Part shown: piece by piece, positions 29,349-38,674 of the stretch | How positions within the stretch are numbered: the stretch's first letter is position 1 | Layout: the number at the start of each line of letters is the position of its first letter | Notes under the pieces: generated by a model | The model's database searches: none | Told to the model about the DNA's origin: nothing | What the model saw: the letters and a program-made list of their open reading frames with translations, nothing else | Source of the DNA: Paenibacillus sp. N3.4 | Lineage (GTDB): Bacteria > Bacillota > Bacilli > Paenibacillales > NBRC-103111 | Assembly: GCF_008017805.1 (NCBI RefSeq) | Contig: NZ_VRTT01000009.1 | Location: forward strand, 62,001 to 126,000 | Reading direction: 5' to 3' | DNA length: 64,000 nucleotides | Made by a program: the position numbers and the translations under genes

Positions 29349-29491
29349 TTGTATCTCCTTCGTGAATCATATGTACTTTTTAATAATCAACGCTCTATAC
29401 TGCAAACATTTTATTTTTCACTTCCACCAAGCTATTATACTAAAATTAGAGATATTAGGATGAAAACATAAAAACGCATCTACCACCACAC

Positions 29492-31204
29492 CTAAATTTG
29501 CTCAGGTGCCTGCAATCCAATGAGCCTCAATCCATTCTTTAGTGTAATCTGCACACAGGTAACCAAAGCAAGACGTGCTTCGCGTAATGGCACATCATCG
29601 ACAAGTACGCGACACTCATGGTAAAAATGATTGAAGGCTTGTGCCAAGTCCACCAAATAACGCGCAATAATGGACGGTTCCAGCTTTCTCATGGCTTGTT
29701 CTACACGCTCAGTAAACAAATAGAGCTCTTTGATAACACGCACAGCCTCCGTATTGAGAAGCTGAGCGGCGTCCATTTCTCCTCCGTGCAAGGCCGAGCT
29801 GCTCAAAAGCTTAGCCTTATTTATCACAGTGCAAGTTCTGGCATATGTGTACTGTACATAAGGTCCCGTTTCCCCTTCAAAATTAAGTGCCTTATCCCAA
29901 TTAAAATCGATATCCTTAATACGATTGCTGCTTAAATCATTAAAAATCACGGCTCCTACTCCCACTTGCTGAGCGACCTGTTCTTTATTTTCTAAATTAG
30001 GAGTTCTTTCTTCAATAATTCCCCTTATTTTGTTAATCGCTTGCTGAAGCAGATCCTCTAACTTTATAACGTTACCTTTGCGTGTAGATAAGCTCATTCC
30101 TTGAATACTGACACGACCAAATGCAACATGTACAATATCTTTTGCCCACGAATAACCCATAAGTTCTACAATTTTCATACATTGCTGAAAGTGAAGATTC
30201 TGCGCGTAATCCGTTATATAGATAGCCCTATCAAAATCATATTTTTTCTTCCTAAATAAAGCAGCAGCAACGTCACGGGTATGGTAAAGAGAGCTTCCGT
30301 CTTTTTTCAACATAAGCGCTGGTGACATACCGAATTCATCCAAACGAACTAACCAAGCCCCTTCGTCTTCCTCCAAAAGATGCTTTTCCTTTAGTTCGCC
30401 TATAACCTGTTCCATTTTGTCATTATAAAAACTTTCGCCTGTGTAAGAATCAAATTGAACCCCAAGCAATTGATAAATACGTTGGAATTCTGCCATGCTG
30501 ATCTCTACAAACCATTTCCATAGTGCCAAAGCCTCTTGATCCCCTTGCTCCATCTTTACAAACCAAGCACGCGCACTGTCTTCCAATGCAGGATCTTTTT
30601 CCGCTTCCTCATGAAACTTTACATATAAGCGAAGAAGTTCATCAATGCCGTTTTGTTGAATGTTCTTGTCGTCTCCCCATAAATGATAACCTACAATCAG
30701 TTTTCCAAACTGAGTACCCCAATCACCCAAATGATTGATCCCCACACAGTTGTAACCTAGAAAGGTGAAGATTTGATAGAGCGCATGTCCAATTACGGTA
30801 GATCTAAGATGGGCGACATGAAAAGGCTTCGCAATATTGGGAGAAGAGTAGTCGATAACCACTGTCTTCCCTTGCCCTATATCTTGTGAACCATATTGCT
30901 CACCGGCAGTCAAGATGCCCTTTGTGACCGTGTCGACGAGATGTTTCTTATTTAAAAAAATATTTAAATAACCGGATTGGGAAACCACATCATCTATGAC
31001 GTTATCCGTTAGTTTCTGTTTCAGCTCAGAAGCTATTTCTGAAGGGGACTTTTTTAACACTTTGCTGAGTCGAAAACAAGGTAAAGACAGATCCCCAATT
31101 AGGGAGTCTGGTGGATATTCCATAAGCATTGCAATCTCGTTAGGGTCAACACTTGAAATAACCGAAGATATTTTTTCTGCTAAATATAACTTGTAGTTAA
31201 GCAT
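29492..31204 (-). CDS. argS: arginine--tRNA ligase
   Basis: A class I aminoacyl-tRNA synthetase of about 570 residues. It has the N-terminal additional domain (residues 1-110), the HIGH-type motif in KPFHVAHLRSTVIGHAL, the KMSK-equivalent MSLSTRKGNVI, and the C-terminal DALR anticodon-binding domain. I chose ATG 31204 (MLNYKLYL). Longer readings run into the T-box leader. A T-box riboswitch and a consensus promoter precede it, so transcription is controlled by uncharged tRNA. It may be a second ArgS copy, as T-box control of argS is not universal. Confidence 0.95.
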   Translation of the reverse strand: MLNYKLYLAEKISSVISSVDPNEIAMLMEYPPDSLIGDLSLPCFRLSKVLKKSPSEIASELKQKLTDNVIDDVVSQSGYLNIFLNKKHLVDTVTKGILTAGEQYGSQDIGQGKTVVIDYSSPNIAKPFHVAHLRSTVIGHALYQIFTFLGYNCVGINHLGDWGTQFGKLIVGYHLWGDDKNIQQNGIDELLRLYVKFHEEAEKDPALEDSARAWFVKMEQGDQEALALWKWFVEISMAEFQRIYQLLGVQFDSYTGESFYNDKMEQVIGELKEKHLLEEDEGAWLVRLDEFGMSPALMLKKDGSSLYHTRDVAAALFRKKKYDFDRAIYITDYAQNLHFQQCMKIVELMGYSWAKDIVHVAFGRVSIQGMSLSTRKGNVIKLEDLLQQAINKIRGIIEERTPNLENKEQVAQQVGVGAVIFNDLSSNRIKDIDFNWDKALNFEGETGPYVQYTYARTCTVINKAKLLSSSALHGGEMDAAQLLNTEAVRVIKELYLFTERVEQAMRKLEPSIIARYLVDLAQAFNHFYHECRVLVDDVPLREARLALVTCVQITLKNGLRLIGLQAPEQI

Positions 31205-31236
31205 GTTATGTCCACGTCCTTTCTTCATACAACTAA

Positions 31237-31470
31237 AAAAAGCCCTCGTCTCTTTGTAAGAGAGAGAGCTATTCCATTCCCGCGGTACCACTCTAAGTGT
31301 TAAATGCATGATTTAACCCCTCTGTTTAATAACGGTCACAGACCGGGCCTGCCTACTAAAGAGTTCAGCAAACCATTTCCTGGGCCCGTTTCAATTTGAC
31401 ATCCGTACCGGCTCACACAAACCCGGCTCGCTGAGACTATCTGTCAAACCTACTTTCCCATTCATAAATA
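31237..31470 (-). ncRNA. T-box riboswitch in front of argS
   Basis: The minus-strand leader contains the T-box sequence AGTGGTACCGCGGGAATGG (plus 31275-31293), which captures the tRNA acceptor end. It is followed by the terminator hairpin (31237-31271) with seven T residues. Upstream GGGAAAGTAGG resembles the stem I entry. The specifier is not certain: CGG at 31388-31386 (an arginine codon) lies after GAAA where the specifier loop is expected, but the overlapping ACG cannot be ruled out by eye. Uncharged tRNA-Arg would favour the antiterminator. Confidence 0.9.
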
Positions 31471-31491
31471 TTCCAATATTCAATTAAATCT

Positions 31492-31520
31492 GTTATACAA
31501 GACCACCCTTAAAATGTCAA
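31492..31520 (-). promoter_or_regulatory. sigma-A promoter of the argS T-box transcript
   Basis: On the minus strand TTGACA (31520-31515) and TATAAC (31497-31492) are separated by exactly 17 bases and lie just upstream of the T-box leader. Confidence 0.85.
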
Positions 31521-31566
31521 GTATTATATTCTTACCCATACTCATTAACTCTTATCGCCAAATAAT

Positions 31567-31602
31567 CAAAAACCCTTCCCATTCTTGTTCTGGGGAAGGG
31601 TT
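31567..31602 (-). terminator. terminator of the Rieske oxidoreductase gene
   Basis: AACCCTTCCC pairs with GGGGAAGGGTT around an 11-base loop. On the minus strand it is followed by TTTTTG. It begins 19 bases past the stop codon. Confidence 0.82.
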
Positions 31603-31620
31603 GTCGAGTTATCCGTGACG

Positions 31621-33168
31621 TTACACCAAATGCACCTTGGCGAGCGCCTTCTTGGCTGGTCCTTCGATAACATCACCTTGAAATGAATATCTTGAACCAT
31701 GACAAGGACAATCCCACGTTAGTTCCGCCTCGTTCCATTCGACCTCACACCCCATATGCGTACAAGTTGTATCAACCACATGTAGATCGCCCTTTGAATC
31801 CCGGTACGCTCCGGCTCGCTTACCATTTACTCGAACAACAGAACCCTCGTCAGGAGCCAGATCCTCTGGCTCCTTATGCAGTAATTCCAGCTTTCCAGCG
31901 ATCAAATGCATCGCCACATTCGAATTCTGCACAACGAACGTCTTGATGCTAGGATCAGCGTGGAAGCGCCGCGGCGTGAATACTTCCTCATAGGGACTTT
32001 TTTCTCCTACGATAAGACTCGTATTTAGCATCGCTGCCACAATACTTGTCGTCATTCCCCACTTACGAAAACCGGTGGCAATCATAAGATTCGGCACATT
32101 CGGCAGCTGCTGCCCGATATAAGGCATGTTGTCCAAGGTGAAGACGTCCTGAGCCGACCAACGATAGAGAATCTCTTTGAGTCCGAACGTCTCTTCTCCA
32201 AACTGCTGCAGATGCTCATAGTATTGAAAGGTACAAATACCTTGGCCGGTCTTATGTCCCTCACCGCCGATAATGACCGCAGGCTCGCCATTGATGAGTA
32301 GAGCGCGCAAAGAGCGCTTCGGTTCTTCCGCGCTGAGATACATCCCCCCTGGATACGGTTTGTCAATGCGTGCAGCCAATACATAAGACCGCTCCGTATG
32401 TAGACGGGAGAAATATAGCCCCCTAAGATCATTAAACGGAAAGTGCGAGGCGGTCACGACGTAATCGCAAACGACCTGCGGTCCCTGCTTAGTCTTCACG
32501 ATGGACGGCTTTTCCAATGTCGACCCCACAACCGTCGTCTGCTCAAAGATCTGTCCACCCATCCGGACAATCTCCTGGATAAGCCGGATCAAGAAGGGAA
32601 CAGGATTAAACTGCGCTTGATCCTTCATGATAACGGCCCCTCTAGTCTCGTAGGGAAGAGGCGTAGTATCTACATAGGAACTTGGGATTTTCAGCTTCTC
32701 ATAAGCGCTGTATTCATCTTCAATCTTCTTCAAATAAGCGTCACTCGATGTATACATGTAGGCGTCCTCTTGCGTTAACCCGCAATCGATACCAAGCTCT
32801 TTAACCGTATTCTTCACAAACTGCAGAGCTTCGTTGTTCGCTTCGTAATAAAGCCGGGCTATTTCCTCTCCGAAGTGAGAGATGTACTCGCTGTAGATGA
32901 GATCGTGCTGGGCCGTTATTTTCGCCGTAGTCGATCCAGTAGTTCCTTCTATGATGCGTCCCGCGTTTAAGACAACTACCTTTAATCCGCGCTTGGCCAA
33001 CAAATAAGCGGAAGTTATCCCCGTTATACCTGCTCCAACGACAACCACATCAGCCTTCAAATCTTCCGTTAAACTCGGAAACTGAGGCATATTCGGGGTG
33101 GAGTGAAGCCAGTATGATTCAGCAAATTGTGGCAAGGTGCTAGTGGAAGATTCTTTATGCAAGGTCAT
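31621..33168 (-). CDS. FAD-dependent oxidoreductase with C-terminal Rieske [2Fe-2S] domain
   Basis: A 515-residue fusion. The N-terminal DAO-type domain has the FAD dinucleotide loop VVVVGAGITGITSAYLLAKR. The C-terminal Rieske domain (about 425-515) has cluster ligands in CTHMGCEVEW and CPCHGSRYSFQG. Such DAO-Rieske fusions are common in Bacillaceae and their substrate is unknown. The gene stands alone between a terminator and a divergent DUF2935 gene. Confidence 0.92.
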   Translation of the reverse strand: MTLHKESSTSTLPQFAESYWLHSTPNMPQFPSLTEDLKADVVVVGAGITGITSAYLLAKRGLKVVVLNAGRIIEGTTGSTTAKITAQHDLIYSEYISHFGEEIARLYYEANNEALQFVKNTVKELGIDCGLTQEDAYMYTSSDAYLKKIEDEYSAYEKLKIPSSYVDTTPLPYETRGAVIMKDQAQFNPVPFLIRLIQEIVRMGGQIFEQTTVVGSTLEKPSIVKTKQGPQVVCDYVVTASHFPFNDLRGLYFSRLHTERSYVLAARIDKPYPGGMYLSAEEPKRSLRALLINGEPAVIIGGEGHKTGQGICTFQYYEHLQQFGEETFGLKEILYRWSAQDVFTLDNMPYIGQQLPNVPNLMIATGFRKWGMTTSIVAAMLNTSLIVGEKSPYEEVFTPRRFHADPSIKTFVVQNSNVAMHLIAGKLELLHKEPEDLAPDEGSVVRVNGKRAGAYRDSKGDLHVVDTTCTHMGCEVEWNEAELTWDCPCHGSRYSFQGDVIEGPAKKALAKVHLV

Positions 33169-33358
33169 TTTTATGTACTCCTGTCATACCATTTTTTCCC
33201 TATATTGCCCTGTTTGGCTGGGTTGTATGTATAACAGACTGCTGACGTTTTCATTTTATTTTACCGAGTGGGCTTCCTTATGTCGGCATTAGGCATATAC
33301 GTTTCATCCACTCATTATATATGTGGTAGTAGAACAATTGATGAGGAGAGTGTACAAT

Positions 33359-34153
33359 TTGTCAAATCAATTTGTTATGCGTTCATTGGATGAAATACGA
33401 TTCTGGTCACGTATTATGAAAGAACACTCCTTATTCTTAAAACTGGGATTTAGGTGTGAAGATACACAGCTAATTCAAGAAGCAAATCAATTTTATCGTA
33501 TTTTCGAGCACATTGAGGACAAATCTCATTCGTTTACCGAACTCACGGACCCTGAACAAATCAAACGATTTAATATGGAAGTGTATTCAGCTGCAACGCA
33601 CATTTGGGCTTTTAAAAGAAAAGTTTTGGGACTTATCATACAATGCCAACTCCCAGGCGGAAACAATTTCCCCTTATTAGTTGATCATATTAGTAGAGAG
33701 GCCAATTATTTCAGAAATCGATTAGAGGAATTAAACACAGGAAGATTAGAACCATTACCTGATGCTATTATTGATGAAAATGTATTCTTTTTGCGAATAA
33801 TGGCTGACCATGCCAAGTTTATCGGACATCTTCTCGACCCTTCAGAACGTCAGTTAGTGGAGCAAGCACGCAACTTTAGTCATGATTTTGACCAATTACT
33901 ATTTCAAGCTATTGATCTAAGCGGCATGCGCCCTCAATCACAAACACAGCCGCTTCTCGGCCAATTTCTTGACCAAAATAGGGTTTCTGTTGTTTCCTTA
34001 AGGGATTTTAAAAAGACCGCCAAAGAACTGATCGAGGCTTGTCGCATTAAAAGCATTATTCATCCCTTACTCGCTGACCACGTGTTTCGCGAAGCAGAAA
34101 GATTCCTGCATATCATTGATATGTTTGAGGCCAGCTTGGCAGGAAATCACTGA
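33359..34153 (+). CDS. DUF2935 family protein
   Basis: A helical protein of about 264 residues made of two similar halves. RSLDEIRFWSRIMKEHSLFL is echoed later by ENVFFLRIMADHAKFIGHLL. The repeated His/Glu residues on helices suggest a metal-binding hemerythrin/ferritin-like bundle, as annotated for this family. I chose TTG 33359 with GAGGAG ten bases upstream. The track-length start at 33323 has no ribosome binding site. Relatives are found in spore-formers and their function is unknown. Confidence 0.82.
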   Translation: MSNQFVMRSLDEIRFWSRIMKEHSLFLKLGFRCEDTQLIQEANQFYRIFEHIEDKSHSFTELTDPEQIKRFNMEVYSAATHIWAFKRKVLGLIIQCQLPGGNNFPLLVDHISREANYFRNRLEELNTGRLEPLPDAIIDENVFFLRIMADHAKFIGHLLDPSERQLVEQARNFSHDFDQLLFQAIDLSGMRPQSQTQPLLGQFLDQNRVSVVSLRDFKKTAKELIEACRIKSIIHPLLADHVFREAERFLHIIDMFEASLAGNH

Positions 34154-34188
34154 TCTAAATAAATCGACAAGGGCTGCCCTTCTATTTG

Positions 34189-34377
34189 AAACCGATTATT
34201 AAGCTATTCTTCCCCAGGCAAAGGAGCATCGCTTCTTTACGAAGCAGCTATTGGTCGAAATGAAGAACTATCGGGCGTCTATCTTGTGAAAGACCAAATA
34301 ACGGAACTAAGGTTCGCCGATCAGGTCGCGAGATTCTAGAAAAAATAAGCACTATTTATGAACGGAAGTTTCCTCGT
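34189..34377 (+). pseudogene. decayed C-terminal remnant of a short-chain dehydrogenase
   Basis: Three-frame reading gives KPIIKLFF, then PGKGASLLYEAAIGRNEELS and GVYLVKDQITELRFADQ, then REILEKISTIYERKF, each in a different frame. The GKGAS...GVYLV pattern matches the end of SDR proteins (EKGA..YLA...GKYF). No N-terminal Rossmann sequence is present upstream. This is a real relic, not a one-base error. Similarity is by eye and could be mistaken. Confidence 0.45.
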
Positions 34378-34429
34378 GAATGCAATCATTTGAAACTTTA
34401 CTTAAAAGAGGATGTCCGTTCACGGAAAG

Positions 34430-34449
34430 GGGCTGCCATACGGCAGCCC
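34430..34449. terminator. hairpin between the SDR remnant and TetR gene
   Basis: GGGCTGCC and GGCAGCCC pair around ATAC, with TTCTATATT after it on the plus strand. A related sequence (GGGCTGCCCTTCTAT) lies at 34170, right after the DUF2935 gene. A weak terminator is plausible. Confidence 0.5.
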
Positions 34450-34501
34450 TTCTATATTATTAACCTGTCCCCATGCCTTAACTTACATGTACTTGCTGAA
34501 A

Positions 34502-35083
34502 TTACTGAAGCAACGTAAGGATGACAGCTACAGCATGATCAACAAACGATCGATCTGGACGCGATTTCATCATCACGGTAAGTCCAATTAACGCCACGAC
34601 CAGCGTCTGCGCTAAAGCTTTGGTGTTCGTGATCGTTTTAAGCTCACCTGATTGTTTCCCCCGCTCAATCGCTTCTTGAAATATGACCGCAAGATACATT
34701 TGATGTTCCCTAGTGAGGATCTCAAATTTTTCATCATGAGGGGCAAGTTCCACCATCGTATTAATGCAAAAGCAGCCTCGGTTAGGAGTCTTTGTATATT
34801 CCTCTGCCACTAAACCTTCAAAATAGTTGCGAAATCCCTCTTTTATAGATGTATAACTTTGAAGTTTCGTACGGATATTAGCGCTATGGTTTTGCGTATA
34901 TCTACGAAGCGCAGCTTCGAATAATTCTTTTTTGTCCCCGAAGGCTGCGTATAGGCTTGGTCGTTGAATCCCCATTCTGTCCGTCAAATCGGTTAAAGAA
35001 GTAGCCTCATAACCCTTCTCCCAAAATATTTGCATGGCTCCGTCTAAGGCCAATGCTTCATTAAATTCACGTCGCCTTACCAT
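34502..35083 (-). CDS. TetR/AcrR family regulator
   Basis: A 193-residue repressor. The HTH is TSLTDLTDRMGIQRPSLYAA followed by FGDKKELFEAAL. The C-terminal ligand domain contains NRGCFCINTMVELAP, typical of the AcrR-like group with a conserved cysteine pair. It is divergent from an MFS efflux gene, which it very probably represses, with the exporter's substrate as inducer (inference). Confidence 0.92.
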   Translation of the reverse strand: MVRRREFNEALALDGAMQIFWEKGYEATSLTDLTDRMGIQRPSLYAAFGDKKELFEAALRRYTQNHSANIRTKLQSYTSIKEGFRNYFEGLVAEEYTKTPNRGCFCINTMVELAPHDEKFEILTREHQMYLAVIFQEAIERGKQSGELKTITNTKALAQTLVVALIGLTVMMKSRPDRSFVDHAVAVILTLLQ

Positions 35084-35110
35084 GATATCACCACCATTTC
35101 ATATCGATCA

Positions 35111-35289
35111 GTACAGATATAATACTATACAAATAATTTAACGTCAAATTTCTTATCTTTTTAACCGATGCCTTATTAAATAATAAACTCCCTTTCCCCA
35201 AAAAATGCAAGTTTATAAAAGGAAATAGAACATTGACAACATTCATCAAGCTAAGTTATATTACAACTATCATTTTGTACCGATAGGTA
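35111..35289. promoter_or_regulatory. candidate TetR operator pair in the divergent region
   Basis: GTACMGATA occurs at 35111-35119 and 35277-35285, each inside a short inverted repeat (TATC..GATA and TACCGATAGGTA). The two copies lie near the TetR start and near the MFS start. Confidence 0.4.
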
Positions 35290-35340
35290 TATTATAAAGT
35301 CTTACTTTTGTTGAAAATTCATGAAATGTGGTGGACGAAC

Positions 35341-36608
35341 ATGGATAAAACAAACGAACAGCTTGGCGTACGGACTGAAGCTTGTTCCGAAATTGAAACG
35401 ATAACAGCACAAGGAGAATTAAACGCAACCGAGTCATTTAGCAGGACCTCAATGTCTCGCTATATGACACTTTTATTTGCAACGGCATGTGGGTTGGCTG
35501 TTGCCAACATCTATTACACGCAGCCATTGCTTGACTCTCTGGCTAGCGAGTTTGGCATGTCCAATTCCTCCATTGGCATTGTCATCACTATCACTCAGAT
35601 TTGTTATGCACTAGGCTTGTTTTTATTGGTACCCTTTGGCGATCTTTGAATCGACGCAGGCTGATTCCTGCTCAAATGTTAGTATCCGTTGCGGCGCTCA
35701 TTGTAGTTAGTATCGCTCCAACTAGCACCGTGCTGTTCATGGGTATGGCTGTGGTTGGTTTACTTGCCGTAGTCACGCAGATACTCGTAGCATTCGCGGC
35801 AGTTCTAGCTGCGCCAGCTGAACGGGGTCGTGTTGTTGGAGCGGTAACAAGCGGGGTCGTGATGGGGATTTTACTTGCCCGAACTTTCGCTGGCATATTG
35901 ACCGACTTGGCAGGTTGGCGTTCAGTCTATCTCGTCTCCGCAGCATTGACGCTTGTAATGGCTGCCGCATTGTTCCGTGCACTCCCACACTATGAACGAG
36001 AAAAAACTACGTCCCTATCTTATCCACAGTTACTCCGCTCGGTCTTGCTATTATTCGTTCAAGAACGAATTCTGCGTATACGGGCTGTACTGGCCTTGTT
36101 AATTTTCACCGCATTCAGCATATTATGGACATCCCTTGTGCTGCCGCTCAGTGCGCCCCCGCTGTCTCTGTCGCATACGGCGATTGGCGCGTTTGGTCTA
36201 GCAGGTGCAGCCGGAGCCTTAGCCGCATCCCGTGCAGGACGCCTTGCTGATCGCGGTTTAGGACAGAGGACCACAGGAATTGCGCTAATCCTGCTGCTCG
36301 TATCCTGGTTGCCAATCAGTTATCTAAGTCAAACCCTGATTGCATTAATCATTGGTGTTGTCCTTCTTGATATGGCGGTACAAGCCGTTCATGTCACCAA
36401 CATGAGTATGATCTATACGTTGCGCCCTGAGGCTCGCAGTCGACTAACGGCTAGCTACATGATCTTTTATTCCATCGGTAGCAGCACAGGGTCGATCGCA
36501 TCAACCCATATCTACGCCTACTTTGGCTGGTATGGCGTATGTCTTTTGGGTGCCACTGTCAGTGCTCTGGCTCTTTTATTTTGGGCATTGACCCGGCATC
36601 TGCGATAA
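35341..36608 (+). pseudogene. MFS transporter (DHA1-type efflux), frameshifted after TM3 region
   Basis: A proton-driven exporter of about 422 residues once repaired. The first frame reads FATACGLAVANIYYTQPLLD to LGLFLLVPFGDL and stops. The second frame continues NRRRLIPAQMLVSVAALIVV to the C-terminus. The break is at GATCTTTGAATCG near 35645, where a fourth T gives the standard MFS loop GDLLNRRR. The span is 3n+2. Start ATG 35341 has GGTGG upstream. The divergent TetR gene suggests drug-type efflux control. A homopolymer error is the simplest reading. Confidence 0.87.
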
Positions 36609-36655
36609 ATGTCCCGCTTCCTCTATGGTGTCACTAACCGTGCAGTCAATTTATC

Positions 36656-36684
36656 AAAAAAGAGCTGCCATGAAGGCAAGCTCC
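36656..36684 (-). terminator. terminator of the DJ-1/PfpI gene
   Basis: GAGCTTGCC and GGCAGCTC arms on the minus strand are followed by TTTTTT (36661-36656), 37 bases past the stop. Confidence 0.75.
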
Positions 36685-36720
36685 TACGGAAAGGGATTTG
36701 CTTCCCTCCATAACACTGAA

Positions 36721-37764
36721 TTATATGCTAGCTTCTGCCACACGCTCGGCTGCGACTTTGGATGCCGGAAGCAAGCCGGCCTTAGCGATCCCAGTCAATT
36801 TGTTGCCGTTGAGGTTCACTTCGAACCTCAAATTCAGACGCATAGGTTTCGTAACGCGTTGGGACCAAGATAGTCGATTTCCTTCGATAATCGGATCGAC
36901 AAACGCTACAAGCTCGTCACCTTGCTTGGATACCCCACTTACTTGACCATTCGCAGTCGAAATATGCAGCATGACGGGTAATTTACCGATCGGTGTAGAG
37001 ATAATGGCATGCCATGTTCCGTCGAAAATCGAGCTAATTGAAGGATCGGTTGCCTTTTGAAACCATTCATCAGAGGGTTTAGAGGTAGTCGATTCCTCGT
37101 TAGTAATGAAATGGGAATCGTCTGCAAGGGGAGCAAGCCCTTGTTTTTTCCAAACAGTTCCGCGCCGTTCATACTCAAACAATTTCTCCACGGCGTGCGC
37201 AATGCGAGGTCCTAACTCGCGCTCAACCAAGTATAGCGCTACATCAAGCCCTGATGTCACGCCGCCGCCCGTAACCAAATTTCCATCGTCAACAACTCGT
37301 GCAGTCACGGGAATAGCACCAGTTGCACCGAGAACTTCCATGCCTAGATGATTCGTTACGGTATGGCGCCCCTCCAATAAACCTCCCATTGCAAGTACGA
37401 GAGATCCTCCACAAACCGTCGCAATGATCACATCAGGCTTGCCGAACGCCTCTTTAATCAGACTGGTGATCTCACTTTCCATCGCTCTCCTAAGTATGGA
37501 AGGTATAGCATTCGGCCCGTCTCCGCTCACTTCCCCCGATGCGCCGGGCACAAGAATGATTCCGGATCGTTCCGAACTCAATCTTCCACTGGCAGAAACC
37601 TGAGGACCATTCATTCCGCTGGCAACTAATCGCGCCCCTTCGGTGGTTACCAGTTCAACACTCCATGCACCGCCTGCATACATCTCTGCCGCACAAAACA
37701 CTTCATAAGGAGCTAATGCGTCCAAAAGATCAAAACCATCAAACAAAACGATTTGAATATGCAT
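36721..37764 (-). CDS. DJ-1/PfpI-like protein with an extra C-terminal beta-rich domain
   Basis: A 347-residue protein. Residues 1-200 are a class I glutamine amidotransferase-like domain, starting IQIVLFDGFDLLDALAPYEV with the nucleophile Cys in ATVCGGSLVLAMGGLLEG and the following THR/TNH region. This part resembles isonitrile hydratase and the sensor half of AraC-type regulators. Residues about 250-347 (FDGTWHAIISTPIGKLPVML, GNRLSWSQRVTKPMRLNLRF) form a separate domain resembling small lipocalin-like or DUF domains, with no HTH. The fusion is unusual. It is not in an obvious operon. Confidence 0.82.
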   Translation of the reverse strand: MHIQIVLFDGFDLLDALAPYEVFCAAEMYAGGAWSVELVTTEGARLVASGMNGPQVSASGRLSSERSGIILVPGASGEVSGDGPNAIPSILRRAMESEITSLIKEAFGKPDVIIATVCGGSLVLAMGGLLEGRHTVTNHLGMEVLGATGAIPVTARVVDDGNLVTGGGVTSGLDVALYLVERELGPRIAHAVEKLFEYERRGTVWKKQGLAPLADDSHFITNEESTTSKPSDEWFQKATDPSISSIFDGTWHAIISTPIGKLPVMLHISTANGQVSGVSKQGDELVAFVDPIIEGNRLSWSQRVTKPMRLNLRFEVNLNGNKLTGIAKAGLLPASKVAAERVAEASI

Positions 37765-37805
37765 AGAAATTCTCCCTTCAAATCCGAAAAGCCTTTCAAC
37801 AAAAG

Positions 37806-38453
37806 CTAAACATTCTCAATACGCTTCTTCCCATACACATAATAAATAACGATTTCCGCCAGAATGAAATTAAAAAATATCGTTCCATATATGCCGATGG
37901 TATAGCTTAGCTCATACTTCATTCCAAAACCACTTTGCAAGACATTCGTGAAAAGATGAATAAACAGGTTCGTGAAACAAAATACAAAGCTTCGAACCAT
38001 CCATTTTCGGTGTTGGCTTATTTTCTTTCGTTTGATTTTTACAATTGCTGTAACCGTGATAGCAAACCAGATGATATTCAAGAAATTGAAGGCCATACTA
38101 TTGATCCTTCCACCTGTTGAATACGGCGCCATATAGCCCGATGTTACACATACTAAAAAGACGAAGAGAACGTATAAGTAACCATTTACTCTATGATATT
38201 TTCGGTATTTTTGTAAAATGGCCGTTGAGAAATTAATAGCTCCTGTCAGCATCGCCAAGCAAGCGACAACGACATGAACATGCATGACTGTCAACCAAAC
38301 AGGTAGATAAAGGGGCCGAGCAAGGTTGATCTTTTGACTCAAAAAAGCGCTCGCTTGCGCGTCAAAGTATAAATTCGTCAACGTGGCGTAAATGATGTAA
38401 ATAATCGATGCCGTCAACATCCATACATATAAATTGCCTTTCTTTTTTTCCAT
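37806..38453 (-). CDS. DUF2306-like integral membrane protein
   Basis: A membrane protein of about 215 residues with six or so helices. HVHVVVACLAMLTGAINFST and KYHRVNGYLYVLFVFLVCVT carry the histidines and RxNGYLY pattern of the DUF2306 family, and HRKWMVRSFVFCF is also typical. I chose ATG 38453 (AAGGA upstream) over 38510. It is divergent from a TetR gene. The function is unknown and haem or lipid roles are only guesses. Confidence 0.8.
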   Translation of the reverse strand: MEKKKGNLYVWMLTASIIYIIYATLTNLYFDAQASAFLSQKINLARPLYLPVWLTVMHVHVVVACLAMLTGAINFSTAILQKYRKYHRVNGYLYVLFVFLVCVTSGYMAPYSTGGRINSMAFNFLNIIWFAITVTAIVKIKRKKISQHRKWMVRSFVFCFTNLFIHLFTNVLQSGFGMKYELSYTIGIYGTIFFNFILAEIVIYYVYGKKRIENV

Positions 38454-38674
38454 AAACAGCTCATCCTTTATTAACAAATGTGGTGTATTGATTTCGATCC
38501 TAATAGCCATTTCTAAGCTCCCTTATCAAGAAAAAAAGATTAACCATCCCCTCTTTCGTTTCGAGACCGAACCGTCCGGTCTTTTTTATTATACACTGAT
38601 CTATGTTATGATTCACTAAATAAATGTTACAATCTTATGAGAGTGTTAACGTCTTTGGTGAAAGGAAACTGCAC

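Noticed and set aside
31386..31391. ACG (threonine) as T-box specifier
   Set aside because: It overlaps CGG, and the downstream gene is argS. I cannot decide by eye, so I give CGG only as a candidate.
34170..34449. Possible repeat GGCTGCCCTTCTAT / GGCAGCCCTTCTAT flanking the SDR relic as a mobile-element pair
   Set aside because: Short, G/C-rich terminator-like sequences are expected after genes. No target duplication or transposase is visible.
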